64,000 bases of DNA from positions 62,001 through 126,000 of the forward strand of contig CAJMSE010000006.1 of assembly GCA_905216025.1 (NCBI GenBank), given 5' to 3'. Position numbers and translations under genes: made by a program. Of this stretch, positions 22,865-33,169 are shown piece after piece (the stretch's first letter is position 1; each line of letters begins with the position of its first letter). Under the pieces are notes generated by a model that worked only from the letters and a program-made list of their open reading frames with translations, searched no databases and was not told the origin of the DNA. This DNA is from an uncultured bacterium. Lineage in GTDB: Bacteria; Bacteroidota; Bacteroidia; Bacteroidales; Bacteroidaceae.

Positions 22865-25800
22865 TTAATCATCCGACTTAAAATAAAATCTATTTGATTT
22901 TTCAAAATTTATCCATTTCTTTGTATCATCAGATGCCATCTGGAATTCTTCCATTGTTTTAGCAAGTGATATAAGATACTTTATTGTCTTGAACAAATCT
23001 ACCTCCATGTCTGCTAATGTAGACCTATCATTTCTCTTCAATATTAGTTGTATTTTATGTACAAGGGATTTTGGCAACTCCACATCTTTATAGAATGTTT
23101 TTAATATATAGGATAAGAAATAAAGACAAGCCTCAAAGCCTTCCTTTTTGTTATATAATATGCGATCTGCTATCATTTCAACATAATTGTCATGCTCTTT
23201 TTGATAACCTTTTCTCATCTTATAAACCAGTTCTTTCATTGCATCTGCTTCTTCATTCTTATCATCAGAAAGCAAACCATCCTCAATATCAATAAAGCCA
23301 CGAGTTTTGTTCAGCTCATTTTGTATTGTAGCGTACAGCTCGGCAAAACCCTCTTGTTGTCCTAATACTCCTCTATGAAGTTCTATAAACCTTACCATTT
23401 CTAAGAAAAGACTATCATAATGCCCCAAAAACCATGAAAAGCCATCCTCATCCTTATATAATTTAGACTGAAGAAGCGTATCCACGTTAATCTTCAACTT
23501 ATTGTATATCTGTATAACCTCATTATCTGTCCATTTTAAATTATTGTCAAATTGAGAAATATTTAGAGGATACCCTTGTGTCGCTCCATCTTTCAATATA
23601 CCATTATCCCAAAGTCTTTTACTACTTAGTATCGCTTTTTTTAAGGTGGGCAAAAGAACAGGATTGTCTTTCGCCAAATAGCATAAAGCATTAATAGAAT
23701 CCTTTATAGGGATTTCTCCTTTATTCAATGCCAAGATTTTATCACATAATTTCTGTTTATGCTCTTCTGTCAGACACTCATTTATATTACCCAATATCTG
23801 AACATCTTCAATATCATCAATATTTTCTATAAATTGAGATATTTCGTCATTTAAGTTTAATGGCTTATCTTTAATTTGAGTATGAACATAATAAAGAATG
23901 TCTATAGTTTTATTTCTGTCTTTCTTCGAATGTATTAGACAGTCTTTCACAACCTCTTTGATGTCATCCGACAACTCAATCATAGAAACACCTTTTTCCA
24001 CAAAACTAAGAATCTCATCAAGTCTGGTATCTTCTCCATAAACTGGCAGGAAAAACTTACGCCATATTTTCATAAAACCACTTTCCCATGTAGTTACTTT
24101 TATGACATTCAACAATTCTCTAAATACAATATATGCATGTGTTCTAAAAAGATTTGGCATTTTATCATCCAACATACCTTTAATCAGTCTTCTTCCCATA
24201 TCATCCAACACTCCGCTGTTAAAAAGTTTGTCGGAATAACAGAAATCCTGTCCAATTCTTCTCAGAACTTTTTTATCATTAATAGTCAAACTATAGAATA
24301 ATGCTGGATATGGATGTATTTCATATATACCCCTAAAAATATGATACCATTTTTCAGGGCTTATCATTGTTATTATGCCTATTGAAGGCATATAAGGGAA
24401 GTCCAGAAGGAATTGTAAAGCCTTAACAGAATGTTCATATTCTGTATTACTTTTGTCCATCCGATAAACTTTATTTTGTGATTCTCCGTATGGTTTTATA
24501 TTCTCCTTTTGTGGTAAACATGCGTCTATTATCGAATCTTTTACTTTATACATACTTTGTAGCCCCATATTAGCATACTTAACTGTTGAATAGTTAGATT
24601 TACTGTAAAAAGTAAACACCCTTAAATATTCTGTGGCCCAATATTCCTCTTGAATATTATCTGTTTCTTTTTTATAATCTTCAAGAAGTGACTCGCATTC
24701 CTTATCTCCCATAAAATACATCCATATTGTTTTTTTTAGTTTATCATAACAACATGGTTTCCATATAGAAAGAGTTGAATACAATTTTGAGAAGTCTAAG
24801 CAAAAAGCGAATTGTAATATTTTATCATAAACAAATTTGCTATTATTCGCAATACCACCCAATTTCTTACCAGATAATACTCGATTCCTATGTTTCAAAT
24901 GTAACAGTTCTTCTTTTTGCCATTCTTCTAAAGATGTATTATGCAACCGTTTCTCAAGTTCTGGATAATATCCAAGTGGCAGTCCTGTTTCCTTAAGTGC
25001 AATTAAAACAAGAGAAGTTTCTTCAGGAGTGAGAGCTTCTTTTCCTAATATTCCAGACAAAAAATATTTTTGATAATCATCATGTATCACAAATCGATTA
25101 TTTCTCATCCGTTGCATGATTTTTTCTACAACAGACGAATCAACCTCAATTTTTCTATCTCTAAAATTTACTGTCTTATACCATAGCGATGAGTATTCCT
25201 CAATTGGCTCTTTATCCTCCATAATACTTTCTTGGGGAGCATTAAGGAACGATATAAACCTTTCCATTAAATGACGGTTTTGCTCATCTTCATCATCTAA
25301 AGTCATGATGTCTGTGTCGACATTGAGTATATTTAAGACATCTTTTTCACGCAAAGACACATATACAATATGATGATTAATATAGAACAATTGTTGGTCT
25401 GGAGACGGTTTGTTTCCAAACACGTCAATTAAGAATACTTTAGCGTTATCTACATTATATTCTTTAGGGGAACGAATCAGAACATCACGCATCCATTCTA
25501 ACCAAGAAACAAAATTCGGATCATTTCCGGAGAAACCTATCAGACAGAATGTCCCTTGTAGCAAAGATATTCTCATCAATTGCGTAAAGGCTTCATGTTC
25601 TTTGGGATAGTTGTCATAGTCTTCCTTTGATATAATATATCTATGATGATGATTACCATCAAATTCAAATCTATGATTTGGAGAATCTTGATGAAATATC
25701 GTTCCATGCAATTTAACAATCAACTTGCTATTATCATCGTTTATAGTCAAATCATCCGCTGAAGATATTGCTCGCCATCTCAATCCATTTTGTTTGCCGG

Positions 25801-26230
25801 CAATATCCAAAAGTTCATCATAGTTTGTTGTATATATTCTTTGCCATCTTGAACTTAATAATTTCCTATGGATAGCGAAATCTTCGTCAGATAAACGTAC
25901 TGCTTTCTTTTCTGGGAATCTTAGTGTTTGCTCTCCATCTTTTATATAAGGAATATGTTTTTCTATATAATATTCCACAGATTCGCGCATTCCTTTTTTC
26001 TTTATGTAATCAGACACAATATCTAAATAGCTCTGTTGTTTCAATACTTTATCAATTTTTTTCTTTGAGCCATACATTTCTTTTACCATGTCGTATAACA
26101 ATCCATCCCACATAGGAAATGATTTCCATGCGTTTTTGGAAAAACCGGCACCAACAAGCAATGATACTTTATCGTTATTATATCGTTTTTTTAGCTCTTC
26201 CAGAGCTTCTTTCCCATTAATTGTAATCAT
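22865..26230 (-). CDS. Large SIR2-domain protein (putative NAD-consuming anti-phage effector)
   Basis: The 1,121-residue protein has an N-terminal SIR2-like domain: LLVGAGFSKNA (GAGFS at 27-31), YTTNYDELL (TTNYD at 134-138), KLHG (probable catalytic His175) and LIGFSGNDPNF (231-240). The remaining 800 residues look mostly helical, with no Walker motif that I can find, and may act as a sensor. SIR2-fused proteins such as DSR1/2, ThsA and Avs5 deplete NAD+ on phage sensing and cause abortive infection. The size and layout here are closest to the DSR type, but that is inference. The gene is markedly AT-rich, is flanked by 140-150 bases of AT-rich DNA on each side, and shares strand with the methyltransferase and helicase. 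Confidence 0.82.
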   Translation of the reverse strand: MITINGKEALEELKKRYNNDKVSLLVGAGFSKNAWKSFPMWDGLLYDMVKEMYGSKKKIDKVLKQQSYLDIVSDYIKKKGMRESVEYYIEKHIPYIKDGEQTLRFPEKKAVRLSDEDFAIHRKLLSSRWQRIYTTNYDELLDIAGKQNGLRWRAISSADDLTINDDNSKLIVKLHGTIFHQDSPNHRFEFDGNHHHRYIISKEDYDNYPKEHEAFTQLMRISLLQGTFCLIGFSGNDPNFVSWLEWMRDVLIRSPKEYNVDNAKVFLIDVFGNKPSPDQQLFYINHHIVYVSLREKDVLNILNVDTDIMTLDDEDEQNRHLMERFISFLNAPQESIMEDKEPIEEYSSLWYKTVNFRDRKIEVDSSVVEKIMQRMRNNRFVIHDDYQKYFLSGILGKEALTPEETSLVLIALKETGLPLGYYPELEKRLHNTSLEEWQKEELLHLKHRNRVLSGKKLGGIANNSKFVYDKILQFAFCLDFSKLYSTLSIWKPCCYDKLKKTIWMYFMGDKECESLLEDYKKETDNIQEEYWATEYLRVFTFYSKSNYSTVKYANMGLQSMYKVKDSIIDACLPQKENIKPYGESQNKVYRMDKSNTEYEHSVKALQFLLDFPYMPSIGIITMISPEKWYHIFRGIYEIHPYPALFYSLTINDKKVLRRIGQDFCYSDKLFNSGVLDDMGRRLIKGMLDDKMPNLFRTHAYIVFRELLNVIKVTTWESGFMKIWRKFFLPVYGEDTRLDEILSFVEKGVSMIELSDDIKEVVKDCLIHSKKDRNKTIDILYYVHTQIKDKPLNLNDEISQFIENIDDIEDVQILGNINECLTEEHKQKLCDKILALNKGEIPIKDSINALCYLAKDNPVLLPTLKKAILSSKRLWDNGILKDGATQGYPLNISQFDNNLKWTDNEVIQIYNKLKINVDTLLQSKLYKDEDGFSWFLGHYDSLFLEMVRFIELHRGVLGQQEGFAELYATIQNELNKTRGFIDIEDGLLSDDKNEEADAMKELVYKMRKGYQKEHDNYVEMIADRILYNKKEGFEACLYFLSYILKTFYKDVELPKSLVHKIQLILKRNDRSTLADMEVDLFKTIKYLISLAKTMEEFQMASDDTKKWINFEKSNRFYFKSDD

Positions 26231-26372
26231 AAAACTCTGATTCTTTTATTAAATGAACTCTTTTTATCACTTACCGATCAGTTTTGACAAGACTACCTTA
26301 GTTAGATAAAATTACCATGAAACTCCATTGAAACAATATTTGATTAGTTTATTTCCCTTAAATCTTTCCATA

Positions 26373-29300
26373 TTATTCCTCATTTAACTCATCACCCATA
26401 CGATATTTAATGTCGTAGTTTATTATGAAATCCAATTCTTCTTCAGTGAAACCATAATGTTTGGCAAAGGCTTTGTCTATCTCATCAATGATAGACTTGG
26501 AAGCATTCAATTTAAATGATTCTATCTCTATATTATCTTTGGCTGTATTCCTTGTTGTTATAAACGAATTTGAGTCAATATCATTTTGTAATTTAGTAGA
26601 AAGATCTAATACTTTAATGTTGTCAATTAATCCAATATCTAACGGGAAACGTTTGACAACATTATCTGACAAATGAAAACCATCAGAAAATGCAATATAC
26701 CATATATAAAACAGAGAACTATTGATTAAGCTAAAAACGGCCTGCTCGATTGTGGAATTTTCAAAAAAGAGTTTTCGTCCGTGTGCTGGTTCCACAACTA
26801 TTCCGTTCTTTTTATAATAAGGTATACGCATAGCTGCTTTCATCCAATAGTTTGTTGCTTCTTGATAATATATGAAATTTTCATTTTTTGATTTAGTTAT
26901 ATATCTTGCTAACATTGCATATGAAATGATTTTATTAAGAACTTTAGAATGCAATCCTGTATTTAGCTTAGCAATGCCTATTTCTGGTAAAACTAAATCT
27001 ACTTTTGTGTAACACAACTTAGAAAAGATATTTATCCGCTCTACATTATACCATCTATGAAGTTTGGTTATCATAGACTCTAAATTACTACATAAATTGT
27101 TCGAGATTGTAATTGTTATTCTTTGGAATGCTCCATCAAACAATTTAGAGGGAAATATTTCAAAATTCGCAAAATAATTTCGCTTAAAACTATTTATTAT
27201 GAAATTTCTCAGTACCTCCATTCTATTTCCACAAGACAAACTTAAAGGAACTATCATACCAAAAACGGATGTTTCTTTTAATATCGTCTTGCTTCTCTCT
27301 ATGCAAAACGCATACAAATTGCCACATAAAATAGTTTTGTAACCATTAAGTTTGTATATATCGGATATTGCAACCCCTTGCATCTTCTTATTGTATTCCA
27401 CATACGGCGGATTACCGATAACCACATCAAAGCCACCGTGTTCATTGATTATCTCATAGAACTCGGCAAGCCAATGGAAAGGCTGATGAGAACTTAGCCA
27501 AGAATCGTAGTCGATTTTAGCATTAACAGAGCCATACATCTGACGGTTCAGCAAATCGTTTAGAGATGTAAGACGGACTTTTAAGTCGTGCTTGGCTTGT
27601 TTGAAAGCAGCCATATCCTCGGTTTGCGTAAGTTGGATGCTCTTAAACACATCGTAGGTTCGGGCCACTTTCTCCATCTCCTCGGTCACACGGTCTCGGA
27701 ACATCTTAGCCGTGAAAAAGTCGGTATAGGCAATGCCTGCCTCCAATTCTTCTTCCGTGGCATACCCCACAAGCGTGTTTCCGCAGCGGATGTTGAAGTC
27801 AATATCCGGCAGCGGGTCGAGTCCTAAGTTCGGGTCGCGCTTGTCAACATCTACCACTGCCACCATCTTCAGGAACAGGCGTAGCTTTGCAATCTCCGTG
27901 GCTTCAACCATGATGTCCACACCATAGAGATTGCGCAGGATGATGCTTTTATAAATAAAATACTGTATGTTGGAGCGATACTTGCTCTTAATCTCTTGCA
28001 GTTGCTTTACGAACAGGTGCGGGTTCTGCCCGTGAAACTCCTCCATGCGGGAGAGGCAAACCTCATAGAGCGGCTCAAGGATGTTGAGCGCGGCAAAGAG
28101 GAAAGCACCCGAGCCGCAGGTGGGGTCGAGAATGGTGACACGTTGCAGGGCATCGTAGAAATGCTCCACAAACAGATGGTCATCCGTGTGGGCAAGATAG
28201 TCGTAAACAAACCCGCGTATGTCGAGATTATATGTTATGAAGTCGTTGACGGCCGTTATCTCTCCATTCTCAATCTTTGCCTTTATGCTCTCGTAGCGCT
28301 GCAATCGCTCTATGGTCTCGCGCCATATCTCGGTGGGCAGTGCGAATGGTTCGGGTGTGCGGCTGTTCCACAGTTTGCGCCGCTCCGGCAGATTGGGCAG
28401 CGTGGTGTCGATGCCCGCCGCAATATCTTCGGGAATGGGAAGGCCGCTTCCTTTCTTCACAGCGTCATATATGTAGCGGTCGTCACTGTCGCGCAGAAAC
28501 TGCCACAGGTCGCTGTCAGCCTTGAATCGCTTTTCATCCTTCCGCTTCACGGCATCCATCAGATAAGGTATGATGGTGTTGCGGCCGATATATTCCGTGA
28601 TGTCCTCTTTGGTATAATAGGCTCCCATCTGCGCCCGGTCGTTGATGTACTGCTCGAAGATATATCCCAGCACATCCGGATTGATGTCGCGCCCGTTGGC
28701 CGTCATGCGGTCGTCGAGATGCCAGTGCCACTTGTCGAAAAAATCGAAGAGACTCTTGAAAGCCTCGTCGGCAATGTCGAGTCCGGCATAGTCACGCTCT
28801 ATCTGATGCACATCGAACATTCCGCCGTTCAGATAAGGTATGCGCCCGTATATATCTTCAAAGGCACTGTCATGATGAGGAGCATTGAGCCCGTCGTGAA
28901 AAAGATTGACGAGAAAGCCCTTGTAGAACTTGCGGAAGAAGCGGTCTTCACCCTCGTTCTTCTGAGTCCATTCCAATTTATTGCGCAGATAGTCTACATC
29001 GCCGTCCAAAAACTCTTTCTTCTGAATGAAATAACAGAACATCAGTCGGTTGAGCATTACGGAAGTATACCACTGCTTGTTCTTGTTGTCCTTGTCGGCA
29101 ATATGGTCGTCGATGCCGGTGATGAACTTGGCAAAGTTGGTATGCTCTTTCTTGAAACCGGTATAGAAATCTTTTGTTATCTTCTCCGAATTGATGATGA
29201 AAGCCGACTGCACCTTGGCTATGATGTCAAGGATAGTCGGTGTCTCGTCGAGAGAGAAAGACAGGCCCTCCATCTTCTCAAACAGGAAGCTCGCCTTGTC

Positions 29301-29657
29301 GATGGTGTCGTAATCGACCAACACAATGTCACGTTTCTCCACTTTCTTCACCGGTGCCACCCAAAGGTGGTGCAAGCTGTCGGGAACCGTGAAGATGCAG
29401 ATATAATTCTCCGCATTGCGACGCAGTTTTGTGTCTAACTTCCTGCAAACAGACGAAGTGGGTATTTCGTCCACCTCGCACCGGAGAATCTGGAAACCGC
29501 TGCGGTCGGCTATCTGTTCTATACGGAATGTACGCTCGTCGATTATATACTCCGGCAGCGAGGTCGCACCGGAAGGATTGTTCCATCCCATTTCGGTGAT
29601 GAACAACTCACGGAAATTTCCTGTCTGTATGTATTGGTTGAATACGCTTCTTTTCAT
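26373..29657 (-). CDS. Eco57I/type IIG-like adenine-specific DNA methyltransferase
   Basis: The 1,094-residue protein has a class I SAM methyltransferase core. Motif I is TILDPTCGSGAFLFAALNIL (about residue 510), and catalytic motif IV is FDVVIGNPPYVEYN (NPPY near 746), typical of N6-adenine enzymes. GAYYTKEDITEYI precedes the core, as in type IIG and PglX/DISARM-type enzymes. Past about residue 755 the coding DNA turns sharply AT-rich and contains the target-recognition half (FFENSTIEQAVFSLINSSLFY, FPLDIG). No N-terminal PD-(D/E)XK motif is obvious, so nuclease activity may reside in the partner. The helicase gene ends 13 bases upstream, so both are cotranscribed. Confidence 0.85.
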   Translation of the reverse strand: MKRSVFNQYIQTGNFRELFITEMGWNNPSGATSLPEYIIDERTFRIEQIADRSGFQILRCEVDEIPTSSVCRKLDTKLRRNAENYICIFTVPDSLHHLWVAPVKKVEKRDIVLVDYDTIDKASFLFEKMEGLSFSLDETPTILDIIAKVQSAFIINSEKITKDFYTGFKKEHTNFAKFITGIDDHIADKDNKNKQWYTSVMLNRLMFCYFIQKKEFLDGDVDYLRNKLEWTQKNEGEDRFFRKFYKGFLVNLFHDGLNAPHHDSAFEDIYGRIPYLNGGMFDVHQIERDYAGLDIADEAFKSLFDFFDKWHWHLDDRMTANGRDINPDVLGYIFEQYINDRAQMGAYYTKEDITEYIGRNTIIPYLMDAVKRKDEKRFKADSDLWQFLRDSDDRYIYDAVKKGSGLPIPEDIAAGIDTTLPNLPERRKLWNSRTPEPFALPTEIWRETIERLQRYESIKAKIENGEITAVNDFITYNLDIRGFVYDYLAHTDDHLFVEHFYDALQRVTILDPTCGSGAFLFAALNILEPLYEVCLSRMEEFHGQNPHLFVKQLQEIKSKYRSNIQYFIYKSIILRNLYGVDIMVEATEIAKLRLFLKMVAVVDVDKRDPNLGLDPLPDIDFNIRCGNTLVGYATEEELEAGIAYTDFFTAKMFRDRVTEEMEKVARTYDVFKSIQLTQTEDMAAFKQAKHDLKVRLTSLNDLLNRQMYGSVNAKIDYDSWLSSHQPFHWLAEFYEIINEHGGFDVVIGNPPYVEYNKKMQGVAISDIYKLNGYKTILCGNLYAFCIERSKTILKETSVFGMIVPLSLSCGNRMEVLRNFIINSFKRNYFANFEIFPSKLFDGAFQRITITISNNLCSNLESMITKLHRWYNVERINIFSKLCYTKVDLVLPEIGIAKLNTGLHSKVLNKIISYAMLARYITKSKNENFIYYQEATNYWMKAAMRIPYYKKNGIVVEPAHGRKLFFENSTIEQAVFSLINSSLFYIWYIAFSDGFHLSDNVVKRFPLDIGLIDNIKVLDLSTKLQNDIDSNSFITTRNTAKDNIEIESFKLNASKSIIDEIDKAFAKHYGFTEEELDFIINYDIKYRMGDELNEE

Positions 29658-29670
29658 ACTCGTTTTGTTT

Positions 29671-32600
29671 TTATGCTTTCAGCCCCATCGAACAGATGAT
29701 GACCGGGTCCTTATGCTTTGTCTTATCTTCGTCCACACGGCAAAGGTTGCCATTCTCATACATCTCTATGACGGTATCGACGATGTCGTCGTGTGTGCTG
29801 CCTGTCCGCATCATGCGGCCAAGAATGAATTTGGAATTCTCTAATAACGGATAGTTGTATATCTGGTCAATGGCAAATTTCAGCAGAGCTTTCTTTTCCT
29901 GTGTATAGAAGAGGCTGAGAGGTTGCTCGTAGTAATATTCCAGCAGGTTGTATATCTTACGCTTTGTGCTGAAGCGGCTGCCGAGAATACCACCCACACC
30001 GGTGTTCTCGTTCTTGATGCTTCCGACGGCTTTGCCAACCAGTTCCAAATGATTTTCCTGCGCGTCAAGGCAAGGCTCGTCTATGGTGCATGCCATTGCC
30101 TGAAGTATGCGCTTCTGCGACTGACTGACAACTTCGCCCTTTGAGTCGTACCATGTCAGCACGTCAAAATCATTGTAAGTACGGGCGTATGTGATGACGC
30201 CGTCTTCGATAGCGCTCGCGGCTTTCTTTGTGGAATATACAACGTTGCTCAGTTCGGGAATGATGCGTCTCAAATCCGGGTTTGCGTCGGTGGCATTCTT
30301 CCATATCTGAAAAGCCTGAGAGCCGAGGTCTACATCAATATCATCTTCGTCTTCATCCAGACAGCCGTTCTTCTCGTTGTACATATCCAGAAGATTCTTC
30401 TCGTTGCCTTCGAAAAACACTTCGTCGCTGCCCACGATGCCGGCATTCTCGTTGATACGCGCATTCAGCCGTGTGCGCAGGCGTATTAATTCCTCCACCT
30501 TATCGGCAGGGAAGAACGAGTAGCAGTAGATTTTTTCAGAACTCTGGTCGATACGGTCTACACGTCCGGCACGCTGTATGAGGCGTATGATGGCCCAAGG
30601 CAAATCATAGTTCACGATGACGTGGGCATCCTGAAGGTTCTGACCCTCACTCAAAACATCTGTCGCAACCAGTATGCGCAATTCGTCTTCGGCTGAGACA
30701 TCGGCCTTATTGCTCACGGGCGAGAACTTCTCAACGACAGCAGTCTGGTTCTTTGTGCCGCCCGTGGCAACTCCGATATGTTGTATACCCCGTTTCCGCA
30801 ACTGATGATAGATATAGTTGGCTGTATCGGAATACTGGGTGAACACGAGCACTTTATCTCTTTCATGCCGGCTGTTCAGCAGTTCTTCCAGCTTGTTCAG
30901 CTTCTGGTCTGTATCAGGATTCCATACATCGCACAGGTCTATCATGGCAATGAGTTGTTCGCAGTCTTTTTTCAATTCCTGCTTTAATGTACGCTTAAAG
31001 TATCTTGAGTCTATCCATTGCACATTGTTCTTCCCAGCAAGGCCATTGTAATAGTCGCAGGCTCTCTGCATATAGGCCTCCATCGTGTTGGGTATCTGTG
31101 ATAACTTCTCATCTGATTCACTCTCGCCATCATTATAGGTAAAGAGATCATTGATGTCTGAATCTTCCATGAAATCCTCAGGGAATGTGTTTTCATCACC
31201 GACGGGCAGTTTCAGTTTGTTGTCAATGGCATATACGAACACAGCATTGCGGAGAATATGGCGATACAGAGTCAGCAGGAACGAGAATCCGCAACTGTCT
31301 ATACGCTTAAAGAATGTGCTTTTGCAAAAGCCCATCATACGCTGACCGGCACGGGAAAGATTGTCTATCAGCGCTTTTTCCAAATTTGATGCGTCTGCAG
31401 TCTTCTTCTCATCCAGATAGTGGATAAGTCCGTAACGCGGAAGTTTGAGGTTTTCTATCAGTCCGAGCATCTCTTCCGAGTACAGGCGGCTATACTGGTC
31501 GCCATCTACTGTCTGAAATCTGACAGCCTTTGGCACACGGTCGGGAAAGTAAGAACGGTGTCCGTCCTTGAATTCAAGATAGTGGCGGCCGTTCGCTGCA
31601 TCGGTCTTGGCATAGTTGTTTTTAATGAACGTACGCGTACGGCGGATGAGAAACAGTTTCATCAGCTCCAGCCAGTCTTCCTGATGCTCACTGCGTTCAA
31701 ACGCCTTTATGCTTCGTATAAACTCTTCATGCTTATCCGAAAACTTGCGCTCACCGCCGATTTCCCGGATATAGGCTTCCGGGCGTATGCCCAAATCTGT
31801 ATCATCGTCTATGAACAAACGCAGCTGACTGCTCAGGTCCTTATATTGCTTGTTATAAGGCGTGGCCGTCAAGAGCAGCACCTTGCAATCCTGCTTTTGA
31901 ATAAGCTCCCTTATATTGCGATAGCGTGCGCCCTGACTGTTGCGCAGGTTATGGCTTTCATCAACAATGATAAGTTTGTAATATCGCGCATTATCCACAT
32001 CTATCGGCTTAGCCATCGACATGATATCCGCCTTCAGGTCATACTGCCTGCGATATTTCGCCCACATGTCTTGCAGATTGGCCGGACAGATAATCAGCGT
32101 ATTGCTGCCAAAAGTGTTCTCGTACATCTTGGCTATGGCACATGCCGTGATGGTCTTGCCCAGTCCCACGACATCGCCAATCATTGCGCCGCCACGCTTC
32201 TCATTGTTCAGATGCCGGGCCGCAATCTTGACCGCCATCTGCTGGAAATCGAAGAGGCTGCTTCTGAATTCTGCCGGAACAGTAAACTCCTTGATGCCGG
32301 AACGGGCTTCTTCGCTCAGATGGTAAGCTGTCTTCAGATAAATATAATAAGGTGGAATGTTCCTTTCGCCGGCCCAGCTGTTGTCTATAATGTCTATCAG
32401 CTCTTTTGTGATGTCAAGACAGAACTTGTCTTCCCACCGGTCGTCAAACCAACGGGAAAGTTTCTCTGCGCTATCGCTGTCACCAAACTCCGCATTCAGT
32501 TCACCTTGCTTCGTCAGTCCGGAATAGGTGAGATTGCTGCTACCCATGATAGCCTGAATCTTATTGAAATTGTCATCGGGGCGATGGGCAAGATACAGCT

Positions 32601-33042
32601 TTGCGTGAAGAGGCTCGCGCAAATACAGTTTTACACAAACCTTTTCGTCTTTCATCTGTGCCGAAAGACGGCGCAACGTGAATTCGTCTTGCTTTGTTGG
32701 TAAGCCTAACAGAAGCTGGCGTCTGAAATCACGGGCTATCTCAATTTTACACCGGCTTACGTAGTTCGCGTCGGGCAGGGCTTGCTCTGTGTAGAGCTGT
32801 CTTACAAGCTCTTCTGCAGGGCGATGCATGCCTATCAGCAAACGGCATTTACGAAATATCCGTTTGTCATTCTCATATACATAATCTCCGCTAAGGCTGT
32901 CAACCTGCTCCACCACAAGGTTCCATCCACGCAGGTTGAAATATCCGACGCAGAAGTCGACACGCTTCACTCCTACATTGGTAATGATGCCTTGCAGCCC
33001 CTCTGCGAACTTGGATTCTATATTATCATAAATTCGTGCCAT
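29671..33042 (-). CDS. PLD nuclease-SNF2/DEAH helicase fusion
   Basis: The protein is about 1,123 residues. The N-terminal part (about 10-200) is phospholipase D-like, with LHAKLYLAHR and IMGSSNLTYSGL forming one HKD-type motif. A superfamily 2 helicase follows: Walker A GDVVGLGKTITA, Walker B IIVDESHNLRN, motif III LLLTATPYNKQ and motif VI QRAGRVDRIDQ. Together with the methyltransferase it makes a two-gene restriction-like unit, similar in parts to DISARM (drmD helicase, drmC PLD) but fused and compact. The upstream GTG at 33069 is possible, but MARIYDNIESKF at 33042 is the likelier start because it resembles usual N-termini of the family. A promoter -7 box lies at 33122. Confidence 0.87.
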   Translation of the reverse strand: MARIYDNIESKFAEGLQGIITNVGVKRVDFCVGYFNLRGWNLVVEQVDSLSGDYVYENDKRIFRKCRLLIGMHRPAEELVRQLYTEQALPDANYVSRCKIEIARDFRRQLLLGLPTKQDEFTLRRLSAQMKDEKVCVKLYLREPLHAKLYLAHRPDDNFNKIQAIMGSSNLTYSGLTKQGELNAEFGDSDSAEKLSRWFDDRWEDKFCLDITKELIDIIDNSWAGERNIPPYYIYLKTAYHLSEEARSGIKEFTVPAEFRSSLFDFQQMAVKIAARHLNNEKRGGAMIGDVVGLGKTITACAIAKMYENTFGSNTLIICPANLQDMWAKYRRQYDLKADIMSMAKPIDVDNARYYKLIIVDESHNLRNSQGARYRNIRELIQKQDCKVLLLTATPYNKQYKDLSSQLRLFIDDDTDLGIRPEAYIREIGGERKFSDKHEEFIRSIKAFERSEHQEDWLELMKLFLIRRTRTFIKNNYAKTDAANGRHYLEFKDGHRSYFPDRVPKAVRFQTVDGDQYSRLYSEEMLGLIENLKLPRYGLIHYLDEKKTADASNLEKALIDNLSRAGQRMMGFCKSTFFKRIDSCGFSFLLTLYRHILRNAVFVYAIDNKLKLPVGDENTFPEDFMEDSDINDLFTYNDGESESDEKLSQIPNTMEAYMQRACDYYNGLAGKNNVQWIDSRYFKRTLKQELKKDCEQLIAMIDLCDVWNPDTDQKLNKLEELLNSRHERDKVLVFTQYSDTANYIYHQLRKRGIQHIGVATGGTKNQTAVVEKFSPVSNKADVSAEDELRILVATDVLSEGQNLQDAHVIVNYDLPWAIIRLIQRAGRVDRIDQSSEKIYCYSFFPADKVEELIRLRTRLNARINENAGIVGSDEVFFEGNEKNLLDMYNEKNGCLDEDEDDIDVDLGSQAFQIWKNATDANPDLRRIIPELSNVVYSTKKAASAIEDGVITYARTYNDFDVLTWYDSKGEVVSQSQKRILQAMACTIDEPCLDAQENHLELVGKAVGSIKNENTGVGGILGSRFSTKRKIYNLLEYYYEQPLSLFYTQEKKALLKFAIDQIYNYPLLENSKFILGRMMRTGSTHDDIVDTVIEMYENGNLCRVDEDKTKHKDPVIICSMGLKA

Positions 33043-33121
33043 ATACTTAGTTTTATTTGCGGGAATCACCGTGTGGCGGTTGATTCTTCCACGCTGTGTT
33101 ATAAAAATTCCAATAATGACA

Positions 33122-33129
33122 CAAAGATA
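33122..33129 (-). promoter_or_regulatory. -7 promoter element for the helicase-methyltransferase operon
   Basis: On the minus strand TATCTTTG matches TAnnTTTG, 80 bases upstream of the helicase ATG. Confidence 0.55.
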
Positions 33130-33169
33130 ATCATTTTCTCAAAGAATAGTGCTTTATAAACGGAAATAA

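Noticed and set aside
27996..29438. 480-codon plus-strand frame opposite the methyltransferase
   Set aside because: The minus-strand methyltransferase motifs are intact there; the plus frame is composition noise.
31420..32703. 427-codon plus-strand frame opposite the helicase
   Set aside because: Walker and helicase motifs on the minus strand show which strand is coding.
17644..33069. Integrated prophage or conjugative element
   Set aside because: No integrase, capsid, portal, tail or tra genes; only defence and regulator families are present.
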